64,000 nucleotides of DNA from Alkalibacillus flavidus (GCF_040545925.1 NZ_JBEPMX010000003.1:124001-188000), one strand, 5' to 3'; numbered from the stretch's first letter, positions 8,423-17,605 are shown. The notes: a model not told the origin generated them from the letters alone. Program-made: numbers and translations.

Positions 8423-9142
8423 ATGCCAGAAACGTTACAACAATCACTCATCGTCATGGGTCGTGTCGTCACGATTTTACCCCTCTTATTAGCTATGACA
8501 TTGTTCATGGGTAAGCGAACGATCGGCGAGTTACCGGTGTTTGATTTTTTGATTATCATTTCATTAGGCTCGATTGTCGGCGCTGATTTAGCAGACCCAT
8601 CGATTAGTCATATTTATACGGCTGTCGCGATCGTTTCCGTCGCCTTACTGCAAAAATTGATCACCGCATTGAAGCTTAAGTATCGTCCATTCGGCAAGCT
8701 GATCACGTTCGAACCGACAGTTGTCATTCAAAACGGTGAACTACTTAAACAAAATATGAGACGGATCGGCTATACGTTAGATAACGTCCTCCAGTTACTG
8801 CGGGAAAAAGATATATTTGACTTGCGTGATGTGAAGACCGCGATTGTCGAGCCAAGTGGACATCTTAGTGTATTAAAAACATCCGCTCAAACGACCGTGA
8901 CGCGTGACGATTTACAACTAGCGGGGCCGCCTGCGCAACTAGCTTTACCCGTCATTGTGGAAGGGGTTATTTATCACAACGTATTAAAGGAATTGAATGT
9001 TAGCGAGGATTGGCTGATGGGACAACTGAAGCAACGCGGGGTTTCTTTAGAAGATATTTTTTATGCGACAATCGACCAACAAGGAGCACTATTTATGGCT
9101 CAAAATCATTCTAGTCAGTCTGCGCCGCCAATTTTGCATTAA
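8423..9142 (+). CDS. DUF421 membrane protein (YetF/YdfR-like)
   Basis: A 239-residue protein with three N-terminal transmembrane helices (residues 10-85) and a soluble C-terminal DUF421 domain. The conserved segment MGKRTIGELPVFDFLIIISLGSIVGAD and LRDVKTAIVEPSGHLSVL are diagnostic; in YetF-type proteins the latter region is the cytoplasmic repeat. Function is unknown; relatives have been linked to spore or stress phenotypes. AGGAGAG lies before the ATG at 8423. Monocistronic by context. Confidence 0.88.
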   Translation: MPETLQQSLIVMGRVVTILPLLLAMTLFMGKRTIGELPVFDFLIIISLGSIVGADLADPSISHIYTAVAIVSVALLQKLITALKLKYRPFGKLITFEPTVVIQNGELLKQNMRRIGYTLDNVLQLLREKDIFDLRDVKTAIVEPSGHLSVLKTSAQTTVTRDDLQLAGPPAQLALPVIVEGVIYHNVLKELNVSEDWLMGQLKQRGVSLEDIFYATIDQQGALFMAQNHSSQSAPPILH

Positions 9143-9205
9143 CTATGCACAGTCGGTGTGCTTGATGGATACAATACAGTAACCTAAATAAATGAGGTGT
9201 TACGT

Positions 9206-9913
9206 ATGACATCCTATCCAACCATTAACGGCGTTCGTTTAAAGGCGATTGACCTCTTTCAAGGTGGCACTCTTTTGGCCTCTTACCCACCACAGGATGA
9301 GCATGTGAGAGAGGCAACGGAGTCACTCGCACTTGTCGGTACATTCGACGATGGCTCACAACAAACTTTCACACTACCTGTTGCGACGAGAAGACCTAGC
9401 GACTTTAAACCAGGGGATATTTTAGTGGCTAGCGATAATTACGGGGATGTTTACCCTCCTGGTTATATCGGACATTCGGCGATCGTCATTGATGACTCAC
9501 ATTTAATTGAAGCTGTCACATCTTACCCGCAAGTACGGCGTGCACCGATCGATAATTTTTTATCGATTCATACACAAGTGATGCATGCTCGCCCGAAAGA
9601 CCCCCGTCTAGGCGCCGCAGCAGCTGACTATGCGAAAGAATACTTACGAGCGTATACGTCGAATTTGAATCAAGATAAAGCTGTACCCGAATTTTCGTTC
9701 ACAACAAGTGTTCCGTTAAATGACCCAAATGACGCCATTTACTGTTCGAAACTCGTCTGGCTCAGTTACTATTACGGCGCTGACGTCATGTTTGATAACA
9801 ATTTCTTTTTATTTGCTCCCGTTGATTTAGAAGCCAATCTTGAAAACGACGATCGCTTTGACGTATTGTATAAACATCCGGAGTTTGATTTCAAAATTAG
9901 CCTGAAACTTTAA
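9206..9913 (+). CDS. permuted papain-like amidase (YiiX/YebB type)
   Basis: A 235-residue protein in which the His motif comes first (GYIGHSAIVIDDSHLIEAVT, near residue 90) and the Cys motif later (AIYCSKLVWLSYYYG, near residue 190). This reversed order is typical of the circularly permuted NlpC/P60 fold (YiiX/YebB/DUF830), whose members cleave or transfer acyl-amide bonds. No signal peptide is seen. I choose ATG 9206 because GAGGTG stands 6 bases before it; a GTG at 9197 lies inside that site. Confidence 0.8.
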   Translation: MTSYPTINGVRLKAIDLFQGGTLLASYPPQDEHVREATESLALVGTFDDGSQQTFTLPVATRRPSDFKPGDILVASDNYGDVYPPGYIGHSAIVIDDSHLIEAVTSYPQVRRAPIDNFLSIHTQVMHARPKDPRLGAAAADYAKEYLRAYTSNLNQDKAVPEFSFTTSVPLNDPNDAIYCSKLVWLSYYYGADVMFDNNFFLFAPVDLEANLENDDRFDVLYKHPEFDFKISLKL

Positions 9914-9919
9914 ATTTAG

Positions 9920-10258
9920 TTATTCATCGGCTTCTTCAGGTCGTAGAATTAAATCGAACTGGCCGATAAGCGGTAACGGTTCGATTTTTCCTTTTGCTGC
10001 ATTAATGATTCCAATCACCCATAATATAAAGACGAATAAATTCCCAATCGGCAAAATAAAGAGCCAACCAATAACCGGGATGATAGTACCAGCTGTATTT
10101 ACGACAACAGCTGTAATCAACAACACGAGACCTTGGTTGGCATGATACATCGCAAAGTATGATTGTTTGGCGATTAATAATGGAATGAAAAAGATCATAT
10201 AGGCAACAACCGCTAAACCTTTATGATCCTCGATATCTTGCTTTTGTTGATCTGACAT
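9920..10258 (-). CDS. DUF4870-like small membrane protein
   Basis: A 112-residue protein with three or four hydrophobic segments, the central YHANQGLVLLITAVVVN (HxNQgl motif) and the GxIxxLPLIG end being typical of DUF4870 proteins. Function unknown. The ATG at 10258 has a GGGGGG site. It converges with the papain-like gene (6-bp gap) and is divergent from gbsR. Confidence 0.8.
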   Translation of the reverse strand: MSDQQKQDIEDHKGLAVVAYMIFFIPLLIAKQSYFAMYHANQGLVLLITAVVVNTAGTIIPVIGWLFILPIGNLFVFILWVIGIINAAKGKIEPLPLIGQFDLILRPEEADE

Positions 10259-10374
10259 TTACGTCCCCCCTAACAAGAATTATTATTAAACGATATGCAA
10301 TGCTTGCACGATTCATGTCTTTTGGCAGGTGCAACAATAGATCAAATTTCCCGCCAAAACCGTACAAAAACAAT

Positions 10375-10402
10375 TTGTTTATGGACACATATATGGTATA
10401 GT
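10375..10402 (+). promoter_or_regulatory. sigma-A promoter of the GbsR-type gene
   Basis: TTGTTT (10375-10380), 16-bp spacer, TATAGT (10397-10402). The messenger leader would be about 55 bases. Confidence 0.5.
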
Positions 10403-10463
10403 TAAATGAGATAAAGTATGTTACGAAAAAAATTAATAAACTTAATTATGAGGGGGTTGTTCC

Positions 10464-11021
10464 ATGGCTCAATCCGATGAACAAGCACGCGAATCCGTTG
10501 ATCAAGCAAAGGATCTCGTCATCGAGTCGATCGGGGAAACAATGGACTTGTATGGTGTCACCCGCAGTGTTGGTAACCTCTACGGAACGATGTATTTTGA
10601 AGATAGCATGACGTTAGACGAAATGCGCGAAAAATTACAAATGAGTAAACCGAGCATGAGTACCGGTGTTAAAAAACTGCAAGAATACGATATCGTGAAA
10701 CAGTCGTTCAGACGTGGATCACGGAAGCAGACGTTTGTCGCAGAGAAAAATTTCTTTAACTTTTTTAATAAATTTTTCACGAAGAAATGGGAACGCGAAT
10801 ATGAATTGAACTTAAAAGCCGTTGAGGAAGCGCAACCGATTTTACGCGATGTGATTAATGATGAATCACTGTCAGATGAGGTACGTGCTGAAGCCCAAGA
10901 GATTTACGACCAACTTGAAAGCTCAAAAGCCTATTTCAAGTGGCTCGCACAACTCGTCGAAGGCATTCGAAATGGCAAAATCTTTGAATGCTTCCCACCA
11001 CCCGAACAACATAAAGATTAA
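10464..11021 (+). CDS. GbsR/MarR-type osmoregulation repressor
   Basis: A 185-residue GbsR-family regulator. The winged helix lies at about residues 30-95 (VTRSVGNLYGTMYFEDSMTLDE, then MSKPSMSTGVKKL and a basic wing FRRGSRKQTFVAE). The N-terminus SIGETMDLYG and the C-terminal helices match GbsR/OpcR, which control choline uptake and its conversion to glycine betaine. Here no gbsAB or opuB/C genes are adjacent, so its target lies elsewhere, possibly the compatible-solute genes 18-33 kb away (inference). A GAGGGGG site precedes the ATG. Confidence 0.85.
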   Translation: MAQSDEQARESVDQAKDLVIESIGETMDLYGVTRSVGNLYGTMYFEDSMTLDEMREKLQMSKPSMSTGVKKLQEYDIVKQSFRRGSRKQTFVAEKNFFNFFNKFFTKKWEREYELNLKAVEEAQPILRDVINDESLSDEVRAEAQEIYDQLESSKAYFKWLAQLVEGIRNGKIFECFPPPEQHKD

Positions 11022-11026
11022 ACCGG

Positions 11027-11053
11027 AAAAACCGCCCCGCCAGGCGGTTTTTT
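11027..11053 (+). terminator. terminator of the GbsR-type gene
   Basis: AAAACCGCC pairs with GGCGGTTTT, followed by T residues. Confidence 0.85.
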
Positions 11054-11054
11054 G

Positions 11055-11235
11055 CATTTATTAAATAACTCGCCTTACTTATGAAATAAATTCGTGTACT
11101 TATTAAATAACTCATCCCACTTATTAAATAAAATCAAGCGTCGCCCGGATTTATTAAATAAATCCGCTGATTTTTGAAATAACTTAAAGAAATTATTTAA
11201 TAAATAAAGGAAGTTTTGAAATAAGTTCAGAAGGC
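11055..11235. repeat. phrase array A2, 21-bp period
   Basis: Eight AAATAA-centred phrases (TTATTAAATAA or TTTTGAAATAA). AAATAA starts at 11063, 11084, 11105, 11126, 11156, 11177 and 11219; at the expected 11198 there is a TTTAATAA variant. All steps are 21 bp except one of 30. The array fills the gap between two convergent terminators. Confidence 0.85.
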
Positions 11236-11241
11236 TCGATC

Positions 11242-11273
11242 AAAAAAATCACCCAGCCGCGGCTGGGTGATTT
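11242..11273 (-). terminator. terminator of rlmN
   Basis: AAATCACCCAGCCG pairs with CGGCTGGGTGATTT; the minus strand continues with T residues. Confidence 0.9.
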
Positions 11274-11283
11274 CCTTCTATCT

Positions 11284-12357
11284 TTAGGCATTGGTTTTCG
11301 CTTTTTGCTTCTTGTTCATTTGTTTACTTCTTAACTGACCACACGCGGCATCAATATCGCTACCTTGCTCCACGCGCACGCCGCAATTAATATTATTCTC
11401 AAGCAACGTCTCATAAAACGTTAAAATATTTTGCTTACTGCTTCGCTCATACGGGTGGTCTGCCACTGGATTGTACGGAATCAAGTTCACGTACGATAAA
11501 TGGCGTTTATCTTTCAACAACTCCACGAGCTCTAGCGCTTGCTCACGCTGATCATTCACATCATGCAGCAAAATATACTCAAACGTAATCCGGCGATTCG
11601 TCTTATCTAAATAATAGTCAACCGCGTCCATCAACTGCTCAACCGGATACGCACGGTTAATCTTCATGATGTTCGTACGCAAGTCATTGTTCGGCGCGTG
11701 CAACGACAACGCTAAATTCACTTGCAAGCCTTCATCAGCGAATTCATACATTTTCGGCACAATGCCACTTGTCGAAATCGTAATGTGACGCGCACCAATC
11801 GATAAGCCTTTTTGATCGTTCACAACCTTGATAAAATCAAGCGTGTTATCGTAGTTATCAAACGGCTCGCCAATACCCATTACGACAATATGACTAACGC
11901 GTTCTCCGTCGCCACGCGCATCTAAGTCATGTTGGACGTTCATAATTTGCTCGACAATCTCACCACTCGATAAATCACGGTTCTTCCGCAAAATACCGCT
12001 CGCGCAGAACGAACAACCAATATTACAGCCGACCTGCGTCGTCACACAAACAGATAAACCATAATCAAAACGCATCAACACGGTTTCAATATGGTTGCCG
12101 TCTGGTAATTCAAATAAAAACTTCACCGTACCGTCAACCGATTCTTGTTTGATCGTCTCCGACAGCGACTGGATCTGATAGTGTTCATTTAACAAATCGA
12201 TCGTCGCTTGGTTGACGTTTTTCATCTCCTCAAACGACTTAACGCGCTTTCTATATAACCAATCCCAAACTTGATCAGCACGGAAACGTTTTTCGCCGTT
12301 TTCGACTAACCAATCTTGCAATTGTTCTTGAGTTAAACCATAAATCGATGGTTTCAT
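11284..12357 (-). CDS. rlmN: 23S rRNA (adenine2503-C2)-methyltransferase RlmN
   Basis: A 357-residue radical SAM enzyme that methylates A2503 of 23S rRNA and A37 of some tRNAs. The [4Fe-4S] motif CxxxCxxC is Cys111, Cys115 and Cys118 (GCNIGCSFCASG), and the conserved methyl-carrying Cys is in DIDAACGQLR near the C-terminus. The N-terminal helix-hairpin part YGLTQEQLQDWL is also typical. The C-terminus ends in a Lys-rich tail. Start ATG 12357. It stands alone with its own terminator. Confidence 0.97.
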   Translation of the reverse strand: MKPSIYGLTQEQLQDWLVENGEKRFRADQVWDWLYRKRVKSFEEMKNVNQATIDLLNEHYQIQSLSETIKQESVDGTVKFLFELPDGNHIETVLMRFDYGLSVCVTTQVGCNIGCSFCASGILRKNRDLSSGEIVEQIMNVQHDLDARGDGERVSHIVVMGIGEPFDNYDNTLDFIKVVNDQKGLSIGARHITISTSGIVPKMYEFADEGLQVNLALSLHAPNNDLRTNIMKINRAYPVEQLMDAVDYYLDKTNRRITFEYILLHDVNDQREQALELVELLKDKRHLSYVNLIPYNPVADHPYERSSKQNILTFYETLLENNINCGVRVEQGSDIDAACGQLRSKQMNKKQKAKTNA

Positions 12358-12444
12358 ACTTAATACCTCATTTCAAACCTAGTTACTCTGTATATCGTAA
12401 GGGATAGAAGCCATTCATTCAAGCTAAAACTATTGACAATTATT

Positions 12445-13503
12445 CTACGATTCGCTATTAGGCGAATCCACTTTCTTCGCCACAGACCGTAAAGCAAACA
12501 CCACTAGCAATAACGTTAATGCACCAGTCGCCACGTAAAGCCACATGAATTGTGCTTTGAACTCATTTTCCGTATCCAAATTCAATGCAATGACTATGAC
12601 TCGATCTTGCTCTAACGGCTGGAATAACTTCCGGTAAGACGCACCATCATGCTCAAACTCGACTGACTGAACCTCACCTTCTTCCACTGCCGCTTCAATT
12701 CGCCCTGCATCACCTGACACATCAAGCGTCATATGACCGTACAACACAGGAATGTCTGTCGCTGGCTCGATCACTTCATGGTCATCCCCAGCCAAATAAG
12801 CCGGTCCATTCACGACAGCAATCTCTTCAATCACGTCATGATTTTCCTCTAATTGCGAAATCATATCCGACGGCCCCGACTCAAACGTCACATTATAAAT
12901 ATCTTCATCCTTTATAAACGCATTCACCATAAAATCCGTCGTCCCGTCATAATAATAAGCAAACTTATAGTAAATATAATCAAATAATTCCGCTCGTGAA
13001 ATCGGTCCGACCCAAAAATTGTCCCGCGCATAGCCTTCATCAACTGTCACGTCTTCCTCAGACATCAATTGATCAAACGCCGTATACCAATAACCCCAAT
13101 CTTTTGAGGACAGCCCGATTTGCGAATCATCCGTCGATTGTTTCACGACAATATCGTCCGCTTCACGTTGCCAAAGCGAAATCTCTTCTACCTCCCAACG
13201 CTCAGCTAATTGCCGTAGTTCTTTCTTACTGATCGAGTCCAACTCACGCCCTCTTAAGTCATTCATAATCCCTTTAGACGATGTATAAAGCTGTTGTTCA
13301 ATCATATGTTCAATCGTGTCCGCCGCTTCTTGTGATGACGTCATCGCCGTTCGCACACTTTCAATCGCCCGATCAGCCTGCTCATCTTGAAAAGCAACAA
13401 TTCGGAGCTGTAACAAATAAAATCCAATTAAAAACGCGACCGTCACGATCACACCGATATATATCCCCATTTTAATAATCGTTCGTCTTCTTTTATGTTT
13501 CAT
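12445..13503 (-). CDS. membrane sensor-like protein without output domain
   Basis: A 352-residue protein with an N-terminal transmembrane helix (residues 11-32), a large outside domain of about 270 residues, a second helix (about 318-338) and only about 14 cytoplasmic residues. The layout and the helical region after helix 1 (DEQADRAIESVRTAM) resemble the dCache/PAS-like sensing part of histidine kinases or chemoreceptors, but HAMP, kinase, GGDEF or MA domains are absent. The next gene downstream is rlmN, separated by 87 bp, so it is not simply split. It might work as a ligand sensor with a partner, or be a remnant. I do not recognise a named family. Confidence 0.65.
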   Translation of the reverse strand: MKHKRRRTIIKMGIYIGVIVTVAFLIGFYLLQLRIVAFQDEQADRAIESVRTAMTSSQEAADTIEHMIEQQLYTSSKGIMNDLRGRELDSISKKELRQLAERWEVEEISLWQREADDIVVKQSTDDSQIGLSSKDWGYWYTAFDQLMSEEDVTVDEGYARDNFWVGPISRAELFDYIYYKFAYYYDGTTDFMVNAFIKDEDIYNVTFESGPSDMISQLEENHDVIEEIAVVNGPAYLAGDDHEVIEPATDIPVLYGHMTLDVSGDAGRIEAAVEEGEVQSVEFEHDGASYRKLFQPLEQDRVIVIALNLDTENEFKAQFMWLYVATGALTLLLVVFALRSVAKKVDSPNSES

Positions 13504-13582
13504 CTTCCGGCTCCTCTACTCCCAAACGTTTCCCTATAAATCCAAATTCTATCATAACAAAACAACTCAATTTCACAACAAA

Positions 13583-13611
13583 AAACATGCCGCGATTAAC
13601 ACGACATGTTT
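13583..13611 (-). terminator. terminator of the TraB-family gene
   Basis: AAACATGCCG pairs with CGACATGTTT with one G-T pair; the minus strand continues with a T run. Confidence 0.75.
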
Positions 13612-13620
13612 CATGATCAT

Positions 13621-14787
13621 TTATAAATTTTCTAAAAAGACACGAATGACATCAGCGCCGCCAATAAATGTACCGAGCGAACTACCGATATTCGTTAACA
13701 CGACGATTAATAAAATCCGCGTCACTTTGTTTTGCCAAAAACCTTTAAGCGACTGAACATCTTCTGACAAATTCTCAAAATGTGACACGTTCGGCTTACG
13801 AATCCACGTCTGCGTCAACCCAGCAAACCACCCTGCTGCAAGCATCGGGTTCAGCGAGCTAAGCGGCGCAACAAGAAATGCGGTGATCACGGTAAGCGGG
13901 TGCCCTAACGCAACCGCGGCACCAATCGCAGATAACGACCCGTTCCAAATAATCCAACTTAACGTCTGTTGATACGCCGCCCCTGGATTGTTCATGAACG
14001 TGTATAAAATTAATGACACAATCACTAACGGAATCGCCCAACCGATTATCTTCGGTACCTTTGATTTTGGTGGCACGGTCGTTAATTGATCAAGACTTTG
14101 CTCGCGGTGAATTTCCCGCTTCACACCCGGCACGTGCGCGGCACCTAATACAGCGACCACTTTCTCACCCGGTGCTTGCTTAATTTTCTCAGCTAAATAT
14201 TGATCGCGCTCGTCAATTAACGGTTTTTTCAACCGCGGAAACGCTTCAGTAAACTCCTGCATCACTGAATTCAACATATCTTGTTGCTTCATCTTCTCAA
14301 GCTCTTCTTCTGAAATCGTCTCACGGTTAAAGATACTATAAAACACCGACATCATTAACTTCGCACGGCCTGACATGCCAATGCTTCGCCAAACGCGTGA
14401 AAACGTCGTCTGGATATTACGGTCAGCTAACACTAACTCTGCTCCGACTTCTTCTGCCGACTCAATCCCTTGCACCATTTCTTGTCCTGGCTTAATCCCG
14501 AACTGCTTCGCCACACGGTTTTGAAACGATGAAATCATCATGTTCATTAATAAAAGCGTCGACTTCTTCTCTTTGACGACTTTAAAAATGTTCATGTTCT
14601 TCCACTTGTTGCCGTCACGCACCGATTGATAGCGCTGTTCATCAAGCTCAACACAAACTGACTGCGGCTGTTCCGCTTCAATCACATCACGAACTTGCTC
14701 CGCGCTTTGCTTCGACACGTGCGCTGTACCCACGAGCACGACTTCTTTATCATCTAATTGAATACGCGTTATATTATGTTCCGTCAT
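13621..14787 (-). CDS. TraB/GumN-family membrane protein
   Basis: A 388-residue protein of the TraB family (also called TiKI/PrgY-like). The N-terminal domain carries the hallmark VVLVGTAHVSKQS (residues 16-28), VCVELDEQR (44-52) and LGAAHVPG, conserved His and Glu residues shared with metalloprotease-like TIKI proteins. The C-terminal part has four or five transmembrane helices (from about residue 245). In Enterococcus PrgY lowers the activity of a peptide pheromone; for chromosomal Bacillaceae copies the substrate is not known. AAGGAAG precedes the ATG at 14787. Confidence 0.85.
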   Translation of the reverse strand: MTEHNITRIQLDDKEVVLVGTAHVSKQSAEQVRDVIEAEQPQSVCVELDEQRYQSVRDGNKWKNMNIFKVVKEKKSTLLLMNMMISSFQNRVAKQFGIKPGQEMVQGIESAEEVGAELVLADRNIQTTFSRVWRSIGMSGRAKLMMSVFYSIFNRETISEEELEKMKQQDMLNSVMQEFTEAFPRLKKPLIDERDQYLAEKIKQAPGEKVVAVLGAAHVPGVKREIHREQSLDQLTTVPPKSKVPKIIGWAIPLVIVSLILYTFMNNPGAAYQQTLSWIIWNGSLSAIGAAVALGHPLTVITAFLVAPLSSLNPMLAAGWFAGLTQTWIRKPNVSHFENLSEDVQSLKGFWQNKVTRILLIVVLTNIGSSLGTFIGGADVIRVFLENL

Positions 14788-14897
14788 CCCTAACTTCCTT
14801 TATCACGAATTTAACTCTAACTTATAGTTTAACATTATTTTATGCTAATTTCGTTAGCGATTTTCTTACATTTCATAAACAAACATTCACCCTACCT

Positions 14898-15042
14898 CAA
14901 AGTGCAGGAATCATGTCTAAAAGTGCCTGAATCACATCCAAAAGTGCAGGAATCTCTCTAAAATGTGCCTGAATCATGGCCAAAAGTGCAGGAATCTCTC
15001 TAAAATGTGCTTGAATCCTCCCCTAAATTGCTCGAATTAACG
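14898..15042. repeat. phrase array C, exact 21-bp period
   Basis: Seven phrases close to AAAGTGCAGGAATC. GAATC starts at 14908, 14929, 14950, 14971, 14992 and 15013, and GAATT at 15034, all exactly 21 bp apart. Odd copies read GTGCAGG, even ones GTGCCTG or GTGCTTG, so there is a 42-bp higher order. The array lies between divergent genes and ends 12 bp before the GH13 promoter. Confidence 0.9.
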
Positions 15043-15053
15043 TTACTGCCTCA

Positions 15054-15081
15054 TCGACAATCCATTAAAACATGATATAAT
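15054..15081 (+). promoter_or_regulatory. promoter of the first GH13 gene
   Basis: TCGACA (15054-15059), 16-bp spacer, TATAAT (15076-15081). The next 21-bp step of the phrase array would fall on the -35 box. Downstream leader about 40 bases. Confidence 0.5.
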
Positions 15082-15126
15082 AATCCAATATGAAACCGCA
15101 TCCACAGAAAGGAAAGGAGAAACCTT

Positions 15127-16734
15127 ATGACAACATGGTGGCAACAAGCAACGGTTTATCAAATTTACCCGCGAAGCTTCAACGATTCAAACGGTGATGG
15201 AATCGGTGATATTCCCGGTATTATCCAAAAGCTCGATTATTTAAAGACACTCGGGATCGACATCATTTGGCTCAGTCCAGTTTATAACTCACCGAATGAT
15301 GATAACGGGTATGATATTCGGGATTACTACCAAATCCATTCCGACTTTGGCACAATGGCTGATTTCGACCAACTACTTGAAGAAGTGCATCGACGCGGAA
15401 TGAAACTCGTCATGGATTTAGTCGTGAATCACACCTCTGATGAACATCCGTGGTTTGAAGAACGACCAGACTTTTACATATGGCGTGACCAACCGAATAA
15501 TTGGGGATCGATCTTCGGCGGATCTGCGTGGGAATATGATGACTCGCGTGGTCAGTATTACTTACACTTATTTAGCAAAAAACAACCCGACCTCAATTGG
15601 GAGAACCCTGAACTTAGACAAGCGATTTACGACATGATGCACTGGTGGCTTCAAAAAGGCGTCGATGGCTTTCGCATGGATGTCATTAATTTCATTTCCA
15701 AACACCCTGACTTACCTGACGGGGAAAACGGAGACGGCAGTCCGTACTTTATGAACGGTCCGAGGATTCATGAATTTTTGCGCGAGATGCACGACAACGT
15801 CCTCCAACACTACGATTGTGTCACAGTCGGCGAAATGCCAGGCACGTCACCTGAAGACGCGCAAATCTATACGAACCCCGATAACCATGAAGTGAACATG
15901 ATTTTCACGTTTGAACATATGGATTTAGACCATGCACCTGATGATAAGTTTAACTACCAGCCACTCAATTTAATCGATTTAAAGGACAATCTAGAAAAAT
16001 GGCAACACGCCTTGCATAACAAAGGGTGGAACAGTTTATATTGGAACAATCACGATCAACCGAGAATCGTCTCGCGCTTCGGGGATGACCAAACGTACCG
16101 TTACGAATCCGCAACCATGCTTGCGACTTGCCTCCATATGATGCAAGGAACGCCTTACGTCTATCAAGGCGAAGAGATCGGGATGACTAATGTTTCCTTC
16201 TCATCCATTGACGACTATAGAGACATCGAAACCTTAAATATGTACGACGAGAAACGGACGGTTGGAATTGATGAAGCGACGGTTTTAGACCAAATTCATC
16301 ACGTCAGTCGTGATAACGCGCGGACGCCAATGCAATGGTCTGACGATGAAAACGCTGGATTTACCACCGGGACACCTTGGTTAGCAGTTAATCCAAACTA
16401 TCAAACGATTAACGTGAAACACGACCAAAACAGTGAGCAATCGATATATTCTTATTATCAACAACTCATCGCGATGCGAAAACAATACGATATTGTTACA
16501 AACGGGGATTTCACATTACTTGAACGAGATCACCCTCAGCTCTTCGCTTATACGCGAAACAATGGTCATGAAAATTGGACCGTTTATTGCAATTTTAGTA
16601 GCGACACGATCACTCTTACTGAGATCCCAAATGGGGAGATCATGATTCATAATTACGATGATGGTATATTATCTAACAGTCAATTGCGCCCGTATGAAAC
16701 GATCGTGTTGCGAAACATGAAGGAGGTTGAATAA
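15127..16734 (+). CDS. malL: oligo-1,6-glucosidase-like GH13 enzyme
   Basis: A 535-residue intracellular GH13 subfamily 31 alpha-glucosidase without signal peptide. Catalytic residues are Asp185 (DGFRMD, nucleophile), Glu236 (VGEMPG, acid/base) and Asp310 (NNHDQPR). The residue after the nucleophile is Val186 (DVIN), which in this subfamily marks preference for alpha-1,6 links such as isomaltose. It would cleave imported isomalto-oligosaccharides to glucose, which the ROK kinase encoded 2 bp downstream (overlapping reading region, AAGGAGGT inside its end) can phosphorylate. Likely start of a two-gene operon. Confidence 0.92.
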   Translation: MTTWWQQATVYQIYPRSFNDSNGDGIGDIPGIIQKLDYLKTLGIDIIWLSPVYNSPNDDNGYDIRDYYQIHSDFGTMADFDQLLEEVHRRGMKLVMDLVVNHTSDEHPWFEERPDFYIWRDQPNNWGSIFGGSAWEYDDSRGQYYLHLFSKKQPDLNWENPELRQAIYDMMHWWLQKGVDGFRMDVINFISKHPDLPDGENGDGSPYFMNGPRIHEFLREMHDNVLQHYDCVTVGEMPGTSPEDAQIYTNPDNHEVNMIFTFEHMDLDHAPDDKFNYQPLNLIDLKDNLEKWQHALHNKGWNSLYWNNHDQPRIVSRFGDDQTYRYESATMLATCLHMMQGTPYVYQGEEIGMTNVSFSSIDDYRDIETLNMYDEKRTVGIDEATVLDQIHHVSRDNARTPMQWSDDENAGFTTGTPWLAVNPNYQTINVKHDQNSEQSIYSYYQQLIAMRKQYDIVTNGDFTLLERDHPQLFAYTRNNGHENWTVYCNFSSDTITLTEIPNGEIMIHNYDDGILSNSQLRPYETIVLRNMKEVE

Positions 16735-16735
16735 C

Positions 16736-17605
16736 ATGAAAGTCCTTGGTGTTGATATTGGCGGGACCAAAATCCGCTTCGGTATAATCGATGACGATTA
16801 CAAGGTCCATCTTGACACGAAAGTCCCAACAACATTCCCACTATACGATACATTAGAAAACGAAATTTTAAACGTGTTGGAAAAACATCCTGAAATTGAA
16901 CGAATCGGCATTGGTACGCACGGTTTCGTCGATTCGAAGCGCGGACGCGTCGTCTATGCGACAGAGCTATTACCGGGTTGGTCGAATACAGAAGTTAAAA
17001 CACAACTCGAACTTGCAACTAATCGCCGAGTCGAAGTTGATAATGATGCCAATGTCGCAGCGCTCGCCGAAGCTAAGCTTGGTGCTGCTAAAGATTCAGA
17101 GCGTTCCGTTTGCTTAACGCTTGGTACTGGTCTAGGTGGCGGTGTTATTTTAGACGGTTATGTCGTTAGTGGCGGACCAAATGGCGGAGCAGCTGAGATC
17201 GGCCATATGATCTTATATCCACACGGCCATCCATGCCCATGTGGTCACAACGGCTGTGCTGAACAGTACGTTTCGGGCACAGCGTTAAAACGACGCATTG
17301 AAGAAGCAGGGTTAACTTACACACCGGAAACATTATTCGAACATATAACTGATGACCCTGAAGCTGAAGCACTTGTTAAAGCATTTACGAGCGATTTAGC
17401 TGTTGTGATTAGCTCCCTTCAAGCGATTTTTGATATGGATACCGTCGTTATTGGTGGTGGTGTTTCTGAATCCGCAGATCAATGGTTTGATTATTTACAC
17501 GACGAATTGAACCATCACTTGCTAAACCCTATCCACGTCACAACAGCTCAATACGAAAACGACGCAGGGATGCTCGGCGCAGCGTCACTCGTTCTCGATG
17601 TATAA
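16736..17605 (+). CDS. ROK family glucokinase
   Basis: A 289-residue ROK-fold sugar kinase, most likely glucokinase. The phosphate-binding DIGGTK is at residues 7-12, the catalytic Asp104 in VDNDAN, and the zinc site is formed by His157 (EIGHM) with Cys167, Cys169 and Cys174 (CPCGHNGC). ATG 16736 fits AAGGAGGT at 16720-16727; an in-frame TTG at 16727 lies in that site. It follows the GH13 gene with a 1-bp gap and would channel released glucose into glycolysis, consistent with pgi at 24.1 kb. No DNA-binding domain, so not a ROK repressor. Confidence 0.92.
   Translation: MKVLGVDIGGTKIRFGIIDDDYKVHLDTKVPTTFPLYDTLENEILNVLEKHPEIERIGIGTHGFVDSKRGRVVYATELLPGWSNTEVKTQLELATNRRVEVDNDANVAALAEAKLGAAKDSERSVCLTLGTGLGGGVILDGYVVSGGPNGGAAEIGHMILYPHGHPCPCGHNGCAEQYVSGTALKRRIEEAGLTYTPETLFEHITDDPEAEALVKAFTSDLAVVISSLQAIFDMDTVVIGGGVSESADQWFDYLHDELNHHLLNPIHVTTAQYENDAGMLGAASLVLDV

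Noticed and set aside
14898..15042. Possible CRISPR array
   Set aside because: Units are 14-15 bp with 6-7 bp variable ends, far shorter than CRISPR repeats and spacers, and no cas genes are near.
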